From assembly GCA_017481205.1 (NCBI GenBank), contig JAFUPN010000035.1, positions 1 through 64,000 on the forward strand: 64,000 nt of DNA, written 5' to 3'. This document shows positions 27,102 through 35,727 of the stretch, in pieces. This DNA is from Clostridia bacterium (GTDB taxonomy: Bacteria > Bacillota > Clostridia > UMGS1810). The position numbers and the translations under genes were made by a program. The notes under the pieces were generated by a model that was not told the origin of the DNA, ran no database searches, and saw only the letters and a list, made by a program, of their open reading frames with translations. The stretch's first letter is position 1. Every line of letters begins with the position of its first letter.

Positions 27102-28259
27102 ATGAAAAGATTAATATCAACAATTCTTTGTATGACCAGTTTGCTTTCTTTTATTCCGGCATCCTATGCATCAGATGATAATGCTGTCAGAGTGTATATC
27201 AACGGTGAGATTCTTCCTGCAGAGGGCAAGCTTTACCATGACAATACTGTAATTCCCGTTCGTGCTTTTCTGGAAAGAGCGGGATTCACTGTTGATTGGA
27301 GCGATACCCACAATATGGTAACTGCTTCAAAGGATGGCTACACAATGAATCTTTGGCCGGACAGTGACCAAATGAACGTAAACGGTGAAGTATATACCAT
27401 GACCTGTCCTCTTCTTGAGGAAAACGGAACCACCTATGCGCCTGTCCGTTCCATTGGCGAGAAAACAGGCTTTACTGTAGCTTGGTATGCAGCCTCATAT
27501 TCGGCAGTGCTGTCCGACGGAAGCGATACCATGACCTATTATGAGGATGCATCCTCTCTGCTTCCTGAGCTTGGTGCGGTTGTAGGCGGTGCAAAATTTA
27601 CCGAGGTGGCGGAAGATGAGACCTACGGTATGTATTATACATATCCCAATTATGTGGAGGACAAGGCGCATGAATACGGCGACTATATCACCTCAAGGCT
27701 TGGTTATGAATATGACTCCATGCTTCTTGGGGAGAATTATTCCAAGATATATGTATATACTCTAGGTGATGTTTCCACAGAAATAGTTGTTCAAAAGCTT
27801 GACGGAGTGCCTTATATATATGTATACACCGATACAACCGGAGATATTTCTCACGCAGTATTATACGAAGAAAATCAGCCGGAGACACAGCTGCCTCCCA
27901 TAGAGCAGCCTGAAATTCAGCCTCCGAGCCCTGAGAATCCCTCAGACGGAAATGCCGGAAGTGAGCTTGAGTGCTATCCCGATACCGATATACCGAAATA
28001 CAATGCTGTTATGAATTCTCCTCTTGTCCGCACCGAAACCTTAGAAGACGGTCAGATTGTGTATGTATACAGCAGTGACAGCTTTGGAGCTATGTCATAT
28101 ATGAATTATCTCAGCACTCTGGGATATTTTAACTACGATATGGATATCGGCAATGGCTTCAATATAACCTATACCATGGTAAAGGGTGACAGCTATGTTG
28201 TGATTATGACATCAATGTTTTTTGATGAAGTCTATGTTGTGCCTGGTATCACACAATAA
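27102..28259 (+). CDS. Secreted protein with copper-amine-oxidase N-terminal-like (stalk) domain
   Basis: 385 residues, signal peptide MKRLISTILCMTSLLSFIPA cut after SYAS. Residues about 28-150 are the copper amine oxidase N-domain (VYINGEILPAEGKL, NTVIPVRAFLERAGFTVDW, NGTTYAPVRSIGEKTGF), a common extracellular module in Firmicutes with no oxidase activity of its own. Residues 165-260 are beta-rich, then a Pro/Glu linker (LPPIEQPEIQPPSPENP) leads to a second beta domain of related sequence (YNAVMNSPLVRTETL). No enzyme motif is seen. It has a good ribosome site and its own terminator. Its role is unknown, probably in the envelope. Confidence 0.8.
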   Translation: MKRLISTILCMTSLLSFIPASYASDDNAVRVYINGEILPAEGKLYHDNTVIPVRAFLERAGFTVDWSDTHNMVTASKDGYTMNLWPDSDQMNVNGEVYTMTCPLLEENGTTYAPVRSIGEKTGFTVAWYAASYSAVLSDGSDTMTYYEDASSLLPELGAVVGGAKFTEVAEDETYGMYYTYPNYVEDKAHEYGDYITSRLGYEYDSMLLGENYSKIYVYTLGDVSTEIVVQKLDGVPYIYVYTDTTGDISHAVLYEENQPETQLPPIEQPEIQPPSPENPSDGNAGSELECYPDTDIPKYNAVMNSPLVRTETLEDGQIVYVYSSDSFGAMSYMNYLSTLGYFNYDMDIGNGFNITYTMVKGDSYVVIMTSMFFDEVYVVPGITQ

Positions 28260-28272
28260 CATTTAATTATGG

Positions 28273-28319
28273 AGATGTGAAGCAAAATATTTTGTTGTTT
28301 TGCTTCACATCTTTTTTTC
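28273..28319 (+). terminator. Rho-independent terminator
   Basis: AGATGTGAAGCAAAA pairs with TTTTGCTTCACATCT and is followed by a run of T. Confidence 0.9.
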
Positions 28320-28339
28320 TTTAAATTAATGTGGTGCTG

Positions 28340-28415
28340 CAGATAATTCACTTCTCGCACAAAAGAGCCGTCCCTCCGGAATGGCGAACAAAACCGGCAA
28401 CAATTTGCCGGCATG
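28340..28415 (+). repeat. Shortened interspersed hairpin repeat (family A)
   Basis: GATAATTCACTTCTCGCACAAAAGAGCC-type start (split here as GATAATTCAC and GCACAAAAGAGCC) joins directly to GTCCCTCCGGAATGGCGAAC, so the central stem is deleted. The end CCGGCAA/TTGCCGG forms its own small hairpin. Confidence 0.6.
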
Positions 28416-28436
28416 GATATGATTTTTTACAGAAAC

Positions 28437-28520
28437 CGAATTTCAGACCAAAAAATCCGAGTTTTAAACTAAAAAAACTAAATTTTGTATATGTTTTGTT
28501 TGATGGATAAATGTTAAAAT
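28437..28520 (+). promoter_or_regulatory. Three-half-site operator and -10 box (site 4 of 4)
   Basis: Half-sites CGAATTT (28437), CGAGTTTT (28458) and a weaker TAAATTTT (28479) lie 21 bp apart, with GACCAAAAAAT at 28446. The element ends TTTTGTATAT at 28492, and the -10 box TAAAAT begins at 28515, again 23 bp later. An extra half-site makes this the strongest of the four sites. Confidence 0.72.
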
Positions 28521-28566
28521 ATTAATATAATAGTATTATTATATGATTTTATAAGGAGTGGATTTA

Positions 28567-31500
28567 ATGAAAAGATTAATTTCTGTCATCTCAGTAATCA
28601 CACTTTTATTCACAATGATTTCCGTACCGGTTATGGCGGAGGAGACAAATGTTATTTCAGTTACCCAGACCGGAGCGAAAGTGTCGGCAAATGTAAATAC
28701 GAATGCAGCTGCATACGGCTTTACAGATGTAGCACCTTCGACACATGTTGATTCCACTGGTACTTTTGTATACAGTGGTACATATTATAAAGCACTTGAA
28801 GCAGATGCCATGGGAGCTAGTCAACCTGTTACCGCTATTTACGGTGAGACGACTGGTAAGCTTTGTGTGAATTTTGATGGTATGACATCCTTTTGGAACA
28901 ATACATTCAAGGTTCTGACCTATGGTGAAAAAGACAGACTGTACTTTTCAACCTACGTAAGCAACCTTCAGGGCAGCGCTACAAATATGTGCTTTATGCC
29001 GTCATCTGCCGGCGTAAATATGTCCAACCAGTTCGCATATACCTTTCCTAAGAACAGATGGACAAAGCTGGATGTAATATACAATCCCAATGTAACATAC
29101 ACCTTTACTGTTGATGGAACCGAATACAGTGCAAGCACAGTCGGCAAGACTATTCCTCAGAACGGCAATAAGGGCTATGCAGCATCGTCGGCAAACAATA
29201 CTGACAATGCTTCAAGCATCTGGACACCTATTCTTGCTCTTGCAGACTTGACTTTTGACGGAAATAAAACATATATCATCAAGTCAATAAAATTTGGTGA
29301 GTTGATGTTTTATATAGACGGAGAGCTTGTTCACAAATCTGCGGCAGCATACAGCTATAAGGCAGACAGCACAAACTTCTATTTTTACGATGCTGTCCCC
29401 AATAGATTTGTATTCAATAGCGCATGCACTCTGGCTCTTTCCAATATGTCCTTTGGTAAGATAACCAATTTTGATGCCGCAACCTATGATTTTGGTCAGC
29501 CATATATTTCTGCTGTGGACGGTCAGTACAATGTTGTGGGCGGCAAGCTTTACATTGCAGGTGACAGCTTGAGCAAGTCTGCTGTTACAGCACCCGAGGG
29601 CGCTGTTGTTAAGGCATACAAGGGCGCAGAAGTTAACGTAGACGGTGGTTACAAATATACAGAGATTGCAGAAGACACACTTTCTGTAGGAGATTTGGTA
29701 TCCGTTCAGGAAAATGCCGCAGGCGGTGACAGAATAGTTTATGAAATTGTAAATGATTACCCTGTTTATCAGTATTCTTACGATGGTTCTACAGCTATTG
29801 TTCCCGGTAATGCATCCTTTGCTCAGGGAAGCGGAATTTTTGGTAAGACTGCCGACGATATGTCAGCCTGCCTCATACCAAACGGCAAAAGCACAGACCC
29901 CTTCCTGCCAATGAGCTATGGTATGAGCGCTGAACAGCTCAGAACCTTCAGCGGATATCTTCATATTTCTTACAATATGATGGTTGAAAATCCCGAGGAT
30001 GTAACATATATCAGAATTACAACCGACCAGGGCGGCGGTGTTGCTCCCAATAATTCTTATGTTGCAGTAAAACAGCTTTTCAATAAAAATCAGTGGAATA
30101 AGGTAGACTTTGTTATAAAGCTCGACGGTAACAAGATTCAGACCATTGACAAGAACGTAGCCAATGCTGTAACAAAAACTTATGTTAACGGCAATTATAT
30201 CGGTTATACAAAATCCTTCTTTGGCGGATATAATGACAATGACAAATTCTGTTCTGCTTTCAGAGCGGGTATTTCCAGCAAATACAGTGATGTCAAAATG
30301 TGGCTTGACGACTTCAAGGCAGTGGCAACAAAAGGTTTTGAACCTGTAATCTCCGCTATGCCTGCTCCTGTAGAAGGAAATATCGGTGATAGCGTAGCCT
30401 CTGTAACAGCACAGGGAGCAAGGGTTTATAAGGATTCGTCATACAAAGTACAACTTTCGGATGAAGATACTCTTAGACACGGCAATGTTATTGTTAAAGA
30501 AACAGACGGTGTATATGCTTATTCGGTTGTTACAGATTCCGATATCAAGCATCTTATGACATCAAGTGACGAATTTGAAAGCACAGTAAGATTTACCAGA
30601 GACTGGACACAGTCCGCAATCGGCGGAAAGGCTGCAGATGACTACAGCCTCAAGCTTACCAAGCAATCTCATGAAACCGATATAAATTATCAGAATATGT
30701 ATCCTCAGTTTATCTATAACCGAGAGGCTGATGCAAAGGCATACACAGTTATTGCCCTCAATCTCTATGTACCTGCCGATGCAAAACTGAAGGATTTCGG
30801 TATTTATTCGCAGAACCACACAAATATTGCCAACACACTTGGCGATAAAGATATTATAAGAGATAAATGGATAAGCCTCATAGATGTTATAGATTATACA
30901 GAGGGTGTTCCCAAGGTAACCATGTATGTTGACGGCGAGACTTTGGGTGAAGTCGGAAGAGTAATAGATGCAAAGGGTACAGAAGATGCACCTGTATACT
31001 TTGGCGGTTCCGGATACAATCAGGTAAGACTCTCTTATAATTCAGGAGATTGCACAGATACATCTACAGTATATATGGATGACATCTTGGTTTATGAAAC
31101 CAATGAAAAATTTGTTCCTGCAAAGCTTGGTTATGATGACAGCTATAATGCACAGTACGATCTTGTAGAAACCAATAAAATTTATGTAGCAGAGGGTGAA
31201 ACTGTCACAGTTGCCCAGGTTAAAGAAATCGTTGCAGATGCAGTTGTTGTAAGAGCAGGTGAGGAGCTTGCTGACGATGCTGTTATAGCAAAGGGTGATG
31301 TTATCCGCTGCGGTGAGGTTAAAAATTATGTTAAAAATCTGTCCGGCTACAAAGCAATTGCAGTAGCAGGTAATACCTTTGGTAATGATGGTATCAGACT
31401 GTACAAGGCAGATGGCACAACCTCTGCAAAAGCAGGAGACACTGTTAATGTGAGAGTAGCAAAGGGCGGTGTTGTTGTTGCAGCAGGCTATGATGCGTCA

Positions 31501-31659
31501 GGAGCTATGGCAAGTGTTGACACAGATCTGCAGTCTTCAAGCGCATACAAGGCTGTTACAGTTCCCGATGCAGCAAATGTTTCAATCATTGCAGTAAACA
31601 ATTTCAGCAGTCTTACTCCTGTATGTAAGAATTTTGATTTTGCACCTGCTGCAGAATAA
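28567..31659 (+). CDS. Large secreted protein with repeated jelly-roll-like domains (paralogue)
   Basis: 1030 residues from ATG 28567 with AAGGAG upstream; signal peptide MKRLISVISVITLLFTMISV cut near VMAEE. It has the same plan as the protein at 6454: an N-terminal unit with a YIDGELVHKS strand pair, units with GIFGKTADDM and AIGGKAADDY, NQWNKVDFVI, YVNGNYIGY and MWLDDF, separated by small linker domains, and a C-terminal domain beginning KAIAVAGNTFGNDGIRLY. No catalytic motif is seen. Control by the same operator as the sugar importer suggests a glycan-binding surface protein of the same programme. A terminator follows at once. Confidence 0.75.
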   Translation: MKRLISVISVITLLFTMISVPVMAEETNVISVTQTGAKVSANVNTNAAAYGFTDVAPSTHVDSTGTFVYSGTYYKALEADAMGASQPVTAIYGETTGKLCVNFDGMTSFWNNTFKVLTYGEKDRLYFSTYVSNLQGSATNMCFMPSSAGVNMSNQFAYTFPKNRWTKLDVIYNPNVTYTFTVDGTEYSASTVGKTIPQNGNKGYAASSANNTDNASSIWTPILALADLTFDGNKTYIIKSIKFGELMFYIDGELVHKSAAAYSYKADSTNFYFYDAVPNRFVFNSACTLALSNMSFGKITNFDAATYDFGQPYISAVDGQYNVVGGKLYIAGDSLSKSAVTAPEGAVVKAYKGAEVNVDGGYKYTEIAEDTLSVGDLVSVQENAAGGDRIVYEIVNDYPVYQYSYDGSTAIVPGNASFAQGSGIFGKTADDMSACLIPNGKSTDPFLPMSYGMSAEQLRTFSGYLHISYNMMVENPEDVTYIRITTDQGGGVAPNNSYVAVKQLFNKNQWNKVDFVIKLDGNKIQTIDKNVANAVTKTYVNGNYIGYTKSFFGGYNDNDKFCSAFRAGISSKYSDVKMWLDDFKAVATKGFEPVISAMPAPVEGNIGDSVASVTAQGARVYKDSSYKVQLSDEDTLRHGNVIVKETDGVYAYSVVTDSDIKHLMTSSDEFESTVRFTRDWTQSAIGGKAADDYSLKLTKQSHETDINYQNMYPQFIYNREADAKAYTVIALNLYVPADAKLKDFGIYSQNHTNIANTLGDKDIIRDKWISLIDVIDYTEGVPKVTMYVDGETLGEVGRVIDAKGTEDAPVYFGGSGYNQVRLSYNSGDCTDTSTVYMDDILVYETNEKFVPAKLGYDDSYNAQYDLVETNKIYVAEGETVTVAQVKEIVADAVVVRAGEELADDAVIAKGDVIRCGEVKNYVKNLSGYKAIAVAGNTFGNDGIRLYKADGTTSAKAGDTVNVRVAKGGVVVAAGYDASGAMASVDTDLQSSSAYKAVTVPDAANVSIIAVNNFSSLTPVCKNFDFAPAAE

Positions 31660-31683
31660 AAATTTTATTATCATAAAATATTT

Positions 31684-31723
31684 ACAGGCGGAATGTTTTT
31701 TAGACATTCCGCCTGTGTTTTTT
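31684..31723. terminator. Rho-independent terminator
   Basis: ACAGGCGGAATGT pairs with ACATTCCGCCTGT, followed by TTTTTTAT. It lies between convergent genes. Confidence 0.85.
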
Positions 31724-31745
31724 ATTATGTAGGAAATTACTATTT

Positions 31746-32543
31746 TTAAGTTGTCCATGAGCCGTGTTTTTTTCTCAGGGCTGCCGGAGTGATTCCGTAT
31801 TTGCTTTTAAATATTTTGTTAAAATGGCTGAAGCTGGCATATCCCAGACCCTCTGCCAAATCCTCCATATTTGTTTTGGTTAGAATTAATGAGCTGTAAG
31901 CCGCTTCAAGCCTGGCGTTAATAATATATTCATGCAGGGTAACATTAAAGTGTTTTTTTATCAGCCTGTTCAGGTGGGTCTTGCTGTATTTGGAGAGCTC
32001 CGTAAATCTTTCGGCACCGCCCTTTAAATTCTCAGGCTTCATCATTTCTTTTACTGCAAATTTAAGAGAGCCGGGCATATCTTCCTTTTCTCTGAAAGTG
32101 TCAATATATATCATAATTAAATTAGCAAGAAGTAATTTGTATTCTTCTTCAAAGCCGGAATGGTAAAAATCAAGAACTGTCCTGAGCTGATTTGAATTAA
32201 GAATAGTCTGAAAGCCGGAAAGAGCTTTTGTTATATCAAAAATATCTGCAAATCGGTCAACTTCGCGTTTTTCTACAGAAAGAGCAATCAGATTCACATT
32301 GTCGGATTGCCTGATAAATCTGTGTCTGTCTCCGGGACACAACAGTATGCATGTGTTTTTGTCTGAATATATTTCCTTTTCGTTGATTATCTGTGTGCAG
32401 CTTCCGCTGAGAATTATAATCCATTCGTAAAAATCATGGGAATGATATACATTACTTAGCTTTCTGCCTTTTACTGTCTGAAAAATATACCTTGATTCAT
32501 TGCTGCAGTTTATATTTCTGAAATTATATACAACCGGGGTCAT
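31746..32543 (-). CDS. AraC-family transcriptional regulator
   Basis: 265 residues from ATG at 32541-32543, preceded by GAGGTGAGCGG; a longer frame to 32579 is less likely. The N-terminal half is a cupin (SNVYHSHDFYEWIIILSGS, LLCPGDRHRF). The C-terminal 100 residues hold the two AraC helix-turn-helix units (RFTELSKYSKTHLNRLIKKH; MEDLAEGLGYASFSHFNKIF) ending GITPAALRKK. It is divergent from the DMT transporter and six-hairpin glycosidase genes, which are its likely targets. Confidence 0.88.
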   Translation of the reverse strand: MTPVVYNFRNINCSNESRYIFQTVKGRKLSNVYHSHDFYEWIIILSGSCTQIINEKEIYSDKNTCILLCPGDRHRFIRQSDNVNLIALSVEKREVDRFADIFDITKALSGFQTILNSNQLRTVLDFYHSGFEEEYKLLLANLIMIYIDTFREKEDMPGSLKFAVKEMMKPENLKGGAERFTELSKYSKTHLNRLIKKHFNVTLHEYIINARLEAAYSSLILTKTNMEDLAEGLGYASFSHFNKIFKSKYGITPAALRKKHGSWTT

Positions 32544-32691
32544 TATCCGCTCACCTCTATTCAGATTATATTTCATCATACCTTGTAAGTCAAGAGATAA
32601 TGGTTCAAAATCGCATAAAATAGTTTGTTTGAATATTGAAATAACGGCGGATATATGCTAAATTGGTTTTAAATCGGAGGTGATAAATCGC

Positions 32692-33546
32692 ATGTATTAT
32701 TTACTTGGAATATCTGTGTTGGCAGCTTCATTCAACAGTATATTGCTGAACAAAGCCCGAGTAATCAAAAAAGAGGAGATTTACAAATTCAACCTTATTG
32801 GTGCACTTGTGTGGTGCGTCATACTTTTTGTATTCAAAAGAGATATACCTCAGCTCAGAGGCGAGGTGGTTTTCTGGGGAGTGTTGTACGGACTCACACA
32901 ATCGCTGTTTATCTTGTTTAAAACCGCTTCCATGAGCAGCGGCTCGGTTTCGGTAACCACTCTTATAGGCAATTGTTCTCTGCTGATATCGGTTTTTGTA
33001 AGTCTGATTGTATGGAAGGAAAATGTTACAGTTACAGATGTTTTTGGTCTCGGATTATTATTGACCGCAATATTTATGTGTACATATAAAAAATCAAATT
33101 CGGGCTATACTTCAATGTGGAAATATTATGTAGTATTTTTCCTTGCTTTTGCCGCACTGGTAGGAATTGTTTTCAAGGCGTTCGGAAAGTCGGGGAATGC
33201 CGCTTTTTGTGATGATATGATGCTGGTGTCTGCTGTGGTAATGGTGGTCTGCTGCTTCACTGCCTGTATGCTTTCAGGCGGCTTTAAAAGCAATTTGTCC
33301 GCAGGGGGAAGGTCATTTTGCGGTTATGCCGTTGTATGCGGGATTTTAAGCTGTTTGTACAACAGACTGAATATTTTCCTTGCAGGCAGCATGGATGCTA
33401 TAATATTTTTTCCGCTGTTTAACGGCGGTGTGGTACTGCTGTCTGCACTACTCAGTGTATGGCTGTGCAGGGAAAAGCTTGCTACAAGGCAAAAGGCGGG
33501 AATTCTTGCGGGAATTGCAGCAATATGTTTAATAGGTATTTTATAA
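32692..33546 (+). CDS. DMT/EamA-like transporter
   Basis: 284 residues from ATG 32692 with GGAGGTGAT upstream. About ten hydrophobic segments are arranged as two five-helix repeats (first ending near ICTYKK, second starting MWKYYVVFFLAF), the build of drug/metabolite-type transporters. It stands 18 bp before the six-hairpin glycosidase gene and opposite an AraC-type regulator, so a sugar or sugar-derived substrate is plausible. Direction and substrate cannot be told. Confidence 0.75.
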   Translation: MYYLLGISVLAASFNSILLNKARVIKKEEIYKFNLIGALVWCVILFVFKRDIPQLRGEVVFWGVLYGLTQSLFILFKTASMSSGSVSVTTLIGNCSLLISVFVSLIVWKENVTVTDVFGLGLLLTAIFMCTYKKSNSGYTSMWKYYVVFFLAFAALVGIVFKAFGKSGNAAFCDDMMLVSAVVMVVCCFTACMLSGGFKSNLSAGGRSFCGYAVVCGILSCLYNRLNIFLAGSMDAIIFFPLFNGGVVLLSALLSVWLCREKLATRQKAGILAGIAAICLIGIL

Positions 33547-33564
33547 AGTATGGAGGGGTGAAAA

Positions 33565-35202
33565 ATGATTGAATTTGAATACAAATTGCCGGCGCTTGAT
33601 ATAAACGGAAATCATAATGGTACATACAATAATAAGGAATTGGGTTTTCCGTCAATTTTAACTACAACTGATTCAAGGCTTGGAATGTTTATAAAAAATC
33701 TTCGTACAAATATTTTTGATGACAGAGCTTTGGTTTTTATCGACGGAAAAATCTTAATGTGCAATAAAAATTGGATACGGGATCATGTTCATGTGATGAA
33801 GGCTATGCGCCATTGGGATTACAACTTAGGCTCTTTTTTGAATTTTATTATAGATACTCAAAGAGAGGACGGTCAGTTTTATGAGCTTATCAAGCAGTAT
33901 GATGATTATCACTGGAAGATGGTAGACAGTGATTGCTATGTAATGTATCCTGATGACAATCTTTCATTGGTAAGGCTTGAGCTTGAGGCAGATATTGAAT
34001 ATCTCGTGGTGGAGGGGGCTGTGTATCTGTATCGTACCACAGGCGATGACGAATGGCTGAAAAAGGTGCTTCCCAAGCTTGAAAAGGGCATTGATTATAT
34101 TACCTCGGATTCAAAAAGATGGGACAGCAAACATGGTCTTGTAAAACGTCCCTTTACTGTTGATACATGGGATTTTGAATACGACAGGGATAACAATTCC
34201 AGGAAGTCATTTGACAGGCGAATCAGAGATAATTCCTCTATGTCTGTTATGCACGGCGATAATTCCGGAGTGTATCAGGCTATGAATCAGCTTGCGTGGT
34301 TCAACCGCAGGCTGGGCAGAGAGGAAAAGGCTCTTGAATGGGAGCAGCGTGCAGGGAAATTGAGGGATAATATGCTCCGCTATCTGTGGAACGGCAGATT
34401 TTTTGTGCATCAGCTTCACCTTAATCACAGCGGTGCCGATGACCTTGAGGAGCAGCGGCTGAGCCTTTCCAATTCCTATGATATAAACCGCGGTGTCACT
34501 GATACAGACCAATCGAGAAAAATTATTGAAGAATATATAAGCAGGCGTCAGTCAACCCGATGCTTTGCAGAGTGGTTCAGCATTGACCCGCCTTATGAAA
34601 GCTTTATAGGATATAAGCCCGGAGAGTATGTAAATGGAGCGATTTCTCCCTTTACCGCAGGTGAGCTTGCAAAGGCTGCATTTAATAATGGTTATGAAAA
34701 ATACGGCTGGGATATTATCACAAGATTTATAAAGCTGGCAGAGCGTGACGGTACGGTATATTTTCTTTACGATGTAGATTCTGCTCCGCAGCCCGAGGGA
34801 GGTCCCAGTGCGTGGGGTGCCGCGGCTCTTATCAGCGCTGTTGATGAAGGACTGGCAGGCATAAATGATAGGGGCGTAAATTATGATGAGATTTGTTTTT
34901 GCCCTAAATTCCCCGTTACGCATTACACAGAGCTGAGATATATTACCGGCTATGAGGTGTCGGGCACTATGGTGGATGTAAGATATATTTTAAAGGATGA
35001 GGGTATGAGGTACGACCTCCTTTCTCCCGCAAAAAATATCAATGCACATATTTTAATGCCTGAGGATAAGCACTTTGGTAAGCTTTTTGTAAACGGAAGA
35101 GAAATTCCGGCAGCTGTTTCGACCATCGGCAGCTCTGTATACATAGATTTTGTCATATCGGACAACGAAGATAAAAAAATCACTATTGAGATTTATTTTT
35201 AA
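33565..35202 (+). CDS. Six-hairpin glycosidase-like protein
   Basis: 545 residues, no signal peptide, start after ATGGAGGGGTG. Long helical pairs such as CNKNWIRDHVHVMKAMRHWD, EGAVYLYRTTGDDEWLKKVL and FTAGELAKAAFNNGYEKYGW give the (alpha/alpha)6 barrel of GH63/GH78/GH65-type enzymes. Acidic candidates lie in WDFEYDRDN and in EGGPSAWGAAALISAV, which resembles the C-terminal signature of amylo-glucosidase-like proteins. A small beta domain (470-545) closes the chain. It probably hydrolyses an oligosaccharide in the cytoplasm; the exact family and sugar are unsure. It is coupled to the DMT transporter. Confidence 0.72.
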   Translation: MIEFEYKLPALDINGNHNGTYNNKELGFPSILTTTDSRLGMFIKNLRTNIFDDRALVFIDGKILMCNKNWIRDHVHVMKAMRHWDYNLGSFLNFIIDTQREDGQFYELIKQYDDYHWKMVDSDCYVMYPDDNLSLVRLELEADIEYLVVEGAVYLYRTTGDDEWLKKVLPKLEKGIDYITSDSKRWDSKHGLVKRPFTVDTWDFEYDRDNNSRKSFDRRIRDNSSMSVMHGDNSGVYQAMNQLAWFNRRLGREEKALEWEQRAGKLRDNMLRYLWNGRFFVHQLHLNHSGADDLEEQRLSLSNSYDINRGVTDTDQSRKIIEEYISRRQSTRCFAEWFSIDPPYESFIGYKPGEYVNGAISPFTAGELAKAAFNNGYEKYGWDIITRFIKLAERDGTVYFLYDVDSAPQPEGGPSAWGAAALISAVDEGLAGINDRGVNYDEICFCPKFPVTHYTELRYITGYEVSGTMVDVRYILKDEGMRYDLLSPAKNINAHILMPEDKHFGKLFVNGREIPAAVSTIGSSVYIDFVISDNEDKKITIEIYF

Positions 35203-35261
35203 AATGGCTTTTATAAAATCTCTTTTGCTTTTATATAGTGAGGAGTTTTAATAAAAAGATG

Positions 35262-35290
35262 TTGAAAAAACATAAAATATGTTGTACACT
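35262..35290 (+). promoter_or_regulatory. Promoter of the candidate type I toxin mRNA
   Basis: TTGAAA (35262-35267), 17-base spacer, TACACT (35285-35290). The transcript would have a leader of about 90 bases before the small gene at 35387. Confidence 0.7.
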
Positions 35291-35360
35291 GTCTTTGTCG
35301 GAGAAATCTGACAAAAAGGTAAGACTGAAAACAGTGTAAAAACTGGGCGGTTATGCCATC

Positions 35361-35381
35361 ATCTCCCTGAAAGGAGGTGAT
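35361..35381 (+). promoter_or_regulatory. Ribosome site sequestered in a stem
   Basis: ATCTCC followed by CTGAAA and GGAGGTGAT: with the preceding ATC the left arm ATCATCTCC pairs with GGAGGTGAT (one G-U). The ribosome site AAAGGAGGTGAT is a full match to the 16S 3' end yet lies within this hairpin, as in type I toxin mRNAs whose translation is held back by structure. Confidence 0.65.
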
Positions 35382-35386
35382 AGCTT

Positions 35387-35455
35387 ATGGAATATGTGTA
35401 CATAATGATATACATTATCACATTAATTGTGCTTATTATAACCATAAAAAAATAA
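35387..35455 (+). CDS. Candidate type I toxin, 22-residue membrane peptide
   Basis: A 22-codon gene, ATG 35387 to TAA 35453, begins MEYVYIMIYIITLIVLIITI and ends in two lysines: one continuous hydrophobic helix with a positive end, the build of small membrane toxins such as TxpA/BsrG/Fst. It has its own consensus promoter, a leader with a sequestered perfect ribosome site and a terminator within 40 bp of the stop. On the other strand a strong promoter at 35541-35569 points at it and would give a short antisense RNA. No known family name could be assigned by eye. Confidence 0.7.
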   Translation: MEYVYIMIYIITLIVLIITIKK

Positions 35456-35490
35456 CGCCCACCGCCAAAGTAGTGCGTTATTTTTTATAA
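35448..35490. terminator. Shared bidirectional terminator of toxin and antisense RNA
   Basis: AATAACGC and GCGTTATT form the stem, with A-runs on the left and T-runs on the right, so it can end transcripts from both directions. Confidence 0.75.
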
Positions 35491-35534
35491 ACGATATTTA
35501 TTTGGCATAACCGTTTGAGGTCTTGCCTTTTTCT
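35449..35534 (-). ncRNA. Predicted antisense RNA (type I antitoxin candidate)
   Basis: From the promoter at 35541-35569 a minus-strand transcript would start near 35534 and end at the terminator near 35449, about 85 nt. It would be complementary to the 3' end of the toxin mRNA. It contains CGGTTATGCCA, which also occurs in the toxin leader (35348-35358); the DNA thus has an 11-bp inverted repeat around the toxin gene. There is no reading frame with a ribosome site in it. Confidence 0.6.
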
Positions 35535-35540
35535 ATATTC

Positions 35541-35569
35541 ATTATACTGAATAAAATCTATTTTGTCAA
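35541..35569 (-). promoter_or_regulatory. Consensus promoter for the antisense RNA
   Basis: On the minus strand TTGACA (35564-35569), 17-base spacer, TATAAT (35541-35546): perfect boxes, stronger than those of the toxin promoter, as is usual for antitoxin RNAs. Confidence 0.8.
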
Positions 35570-35626
35570 CTGTTTTGGAAAAACTTATTCCACAGAAAAT
35601 AAAATTATAGGTATGCAAATCTTTTG

Positions 35627-35655
35627 TTGACAAACGGAAGTAATTTCTGTATAAT
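35627..35655 (+). promoter_or_regulatory. Sigma-A promoter of the yhbY-nadD-yqeK operon
   Basis: TTGACA (35627-35632), 17-base spacer, TATAAT (35650-35655). The leader of nearly 280 bases includes the family A hairpin repeat, so the folded repeat is transcribed as the 5' untranslated region. Confidence 0.75.
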
Positions 35656-35727
35656 AGTATAATGTAAAATAAGGGGCATTATATCCGGAATTATCAGCAA
35701 AAGGTTTTGCCGATGATTTTTGGAAGG

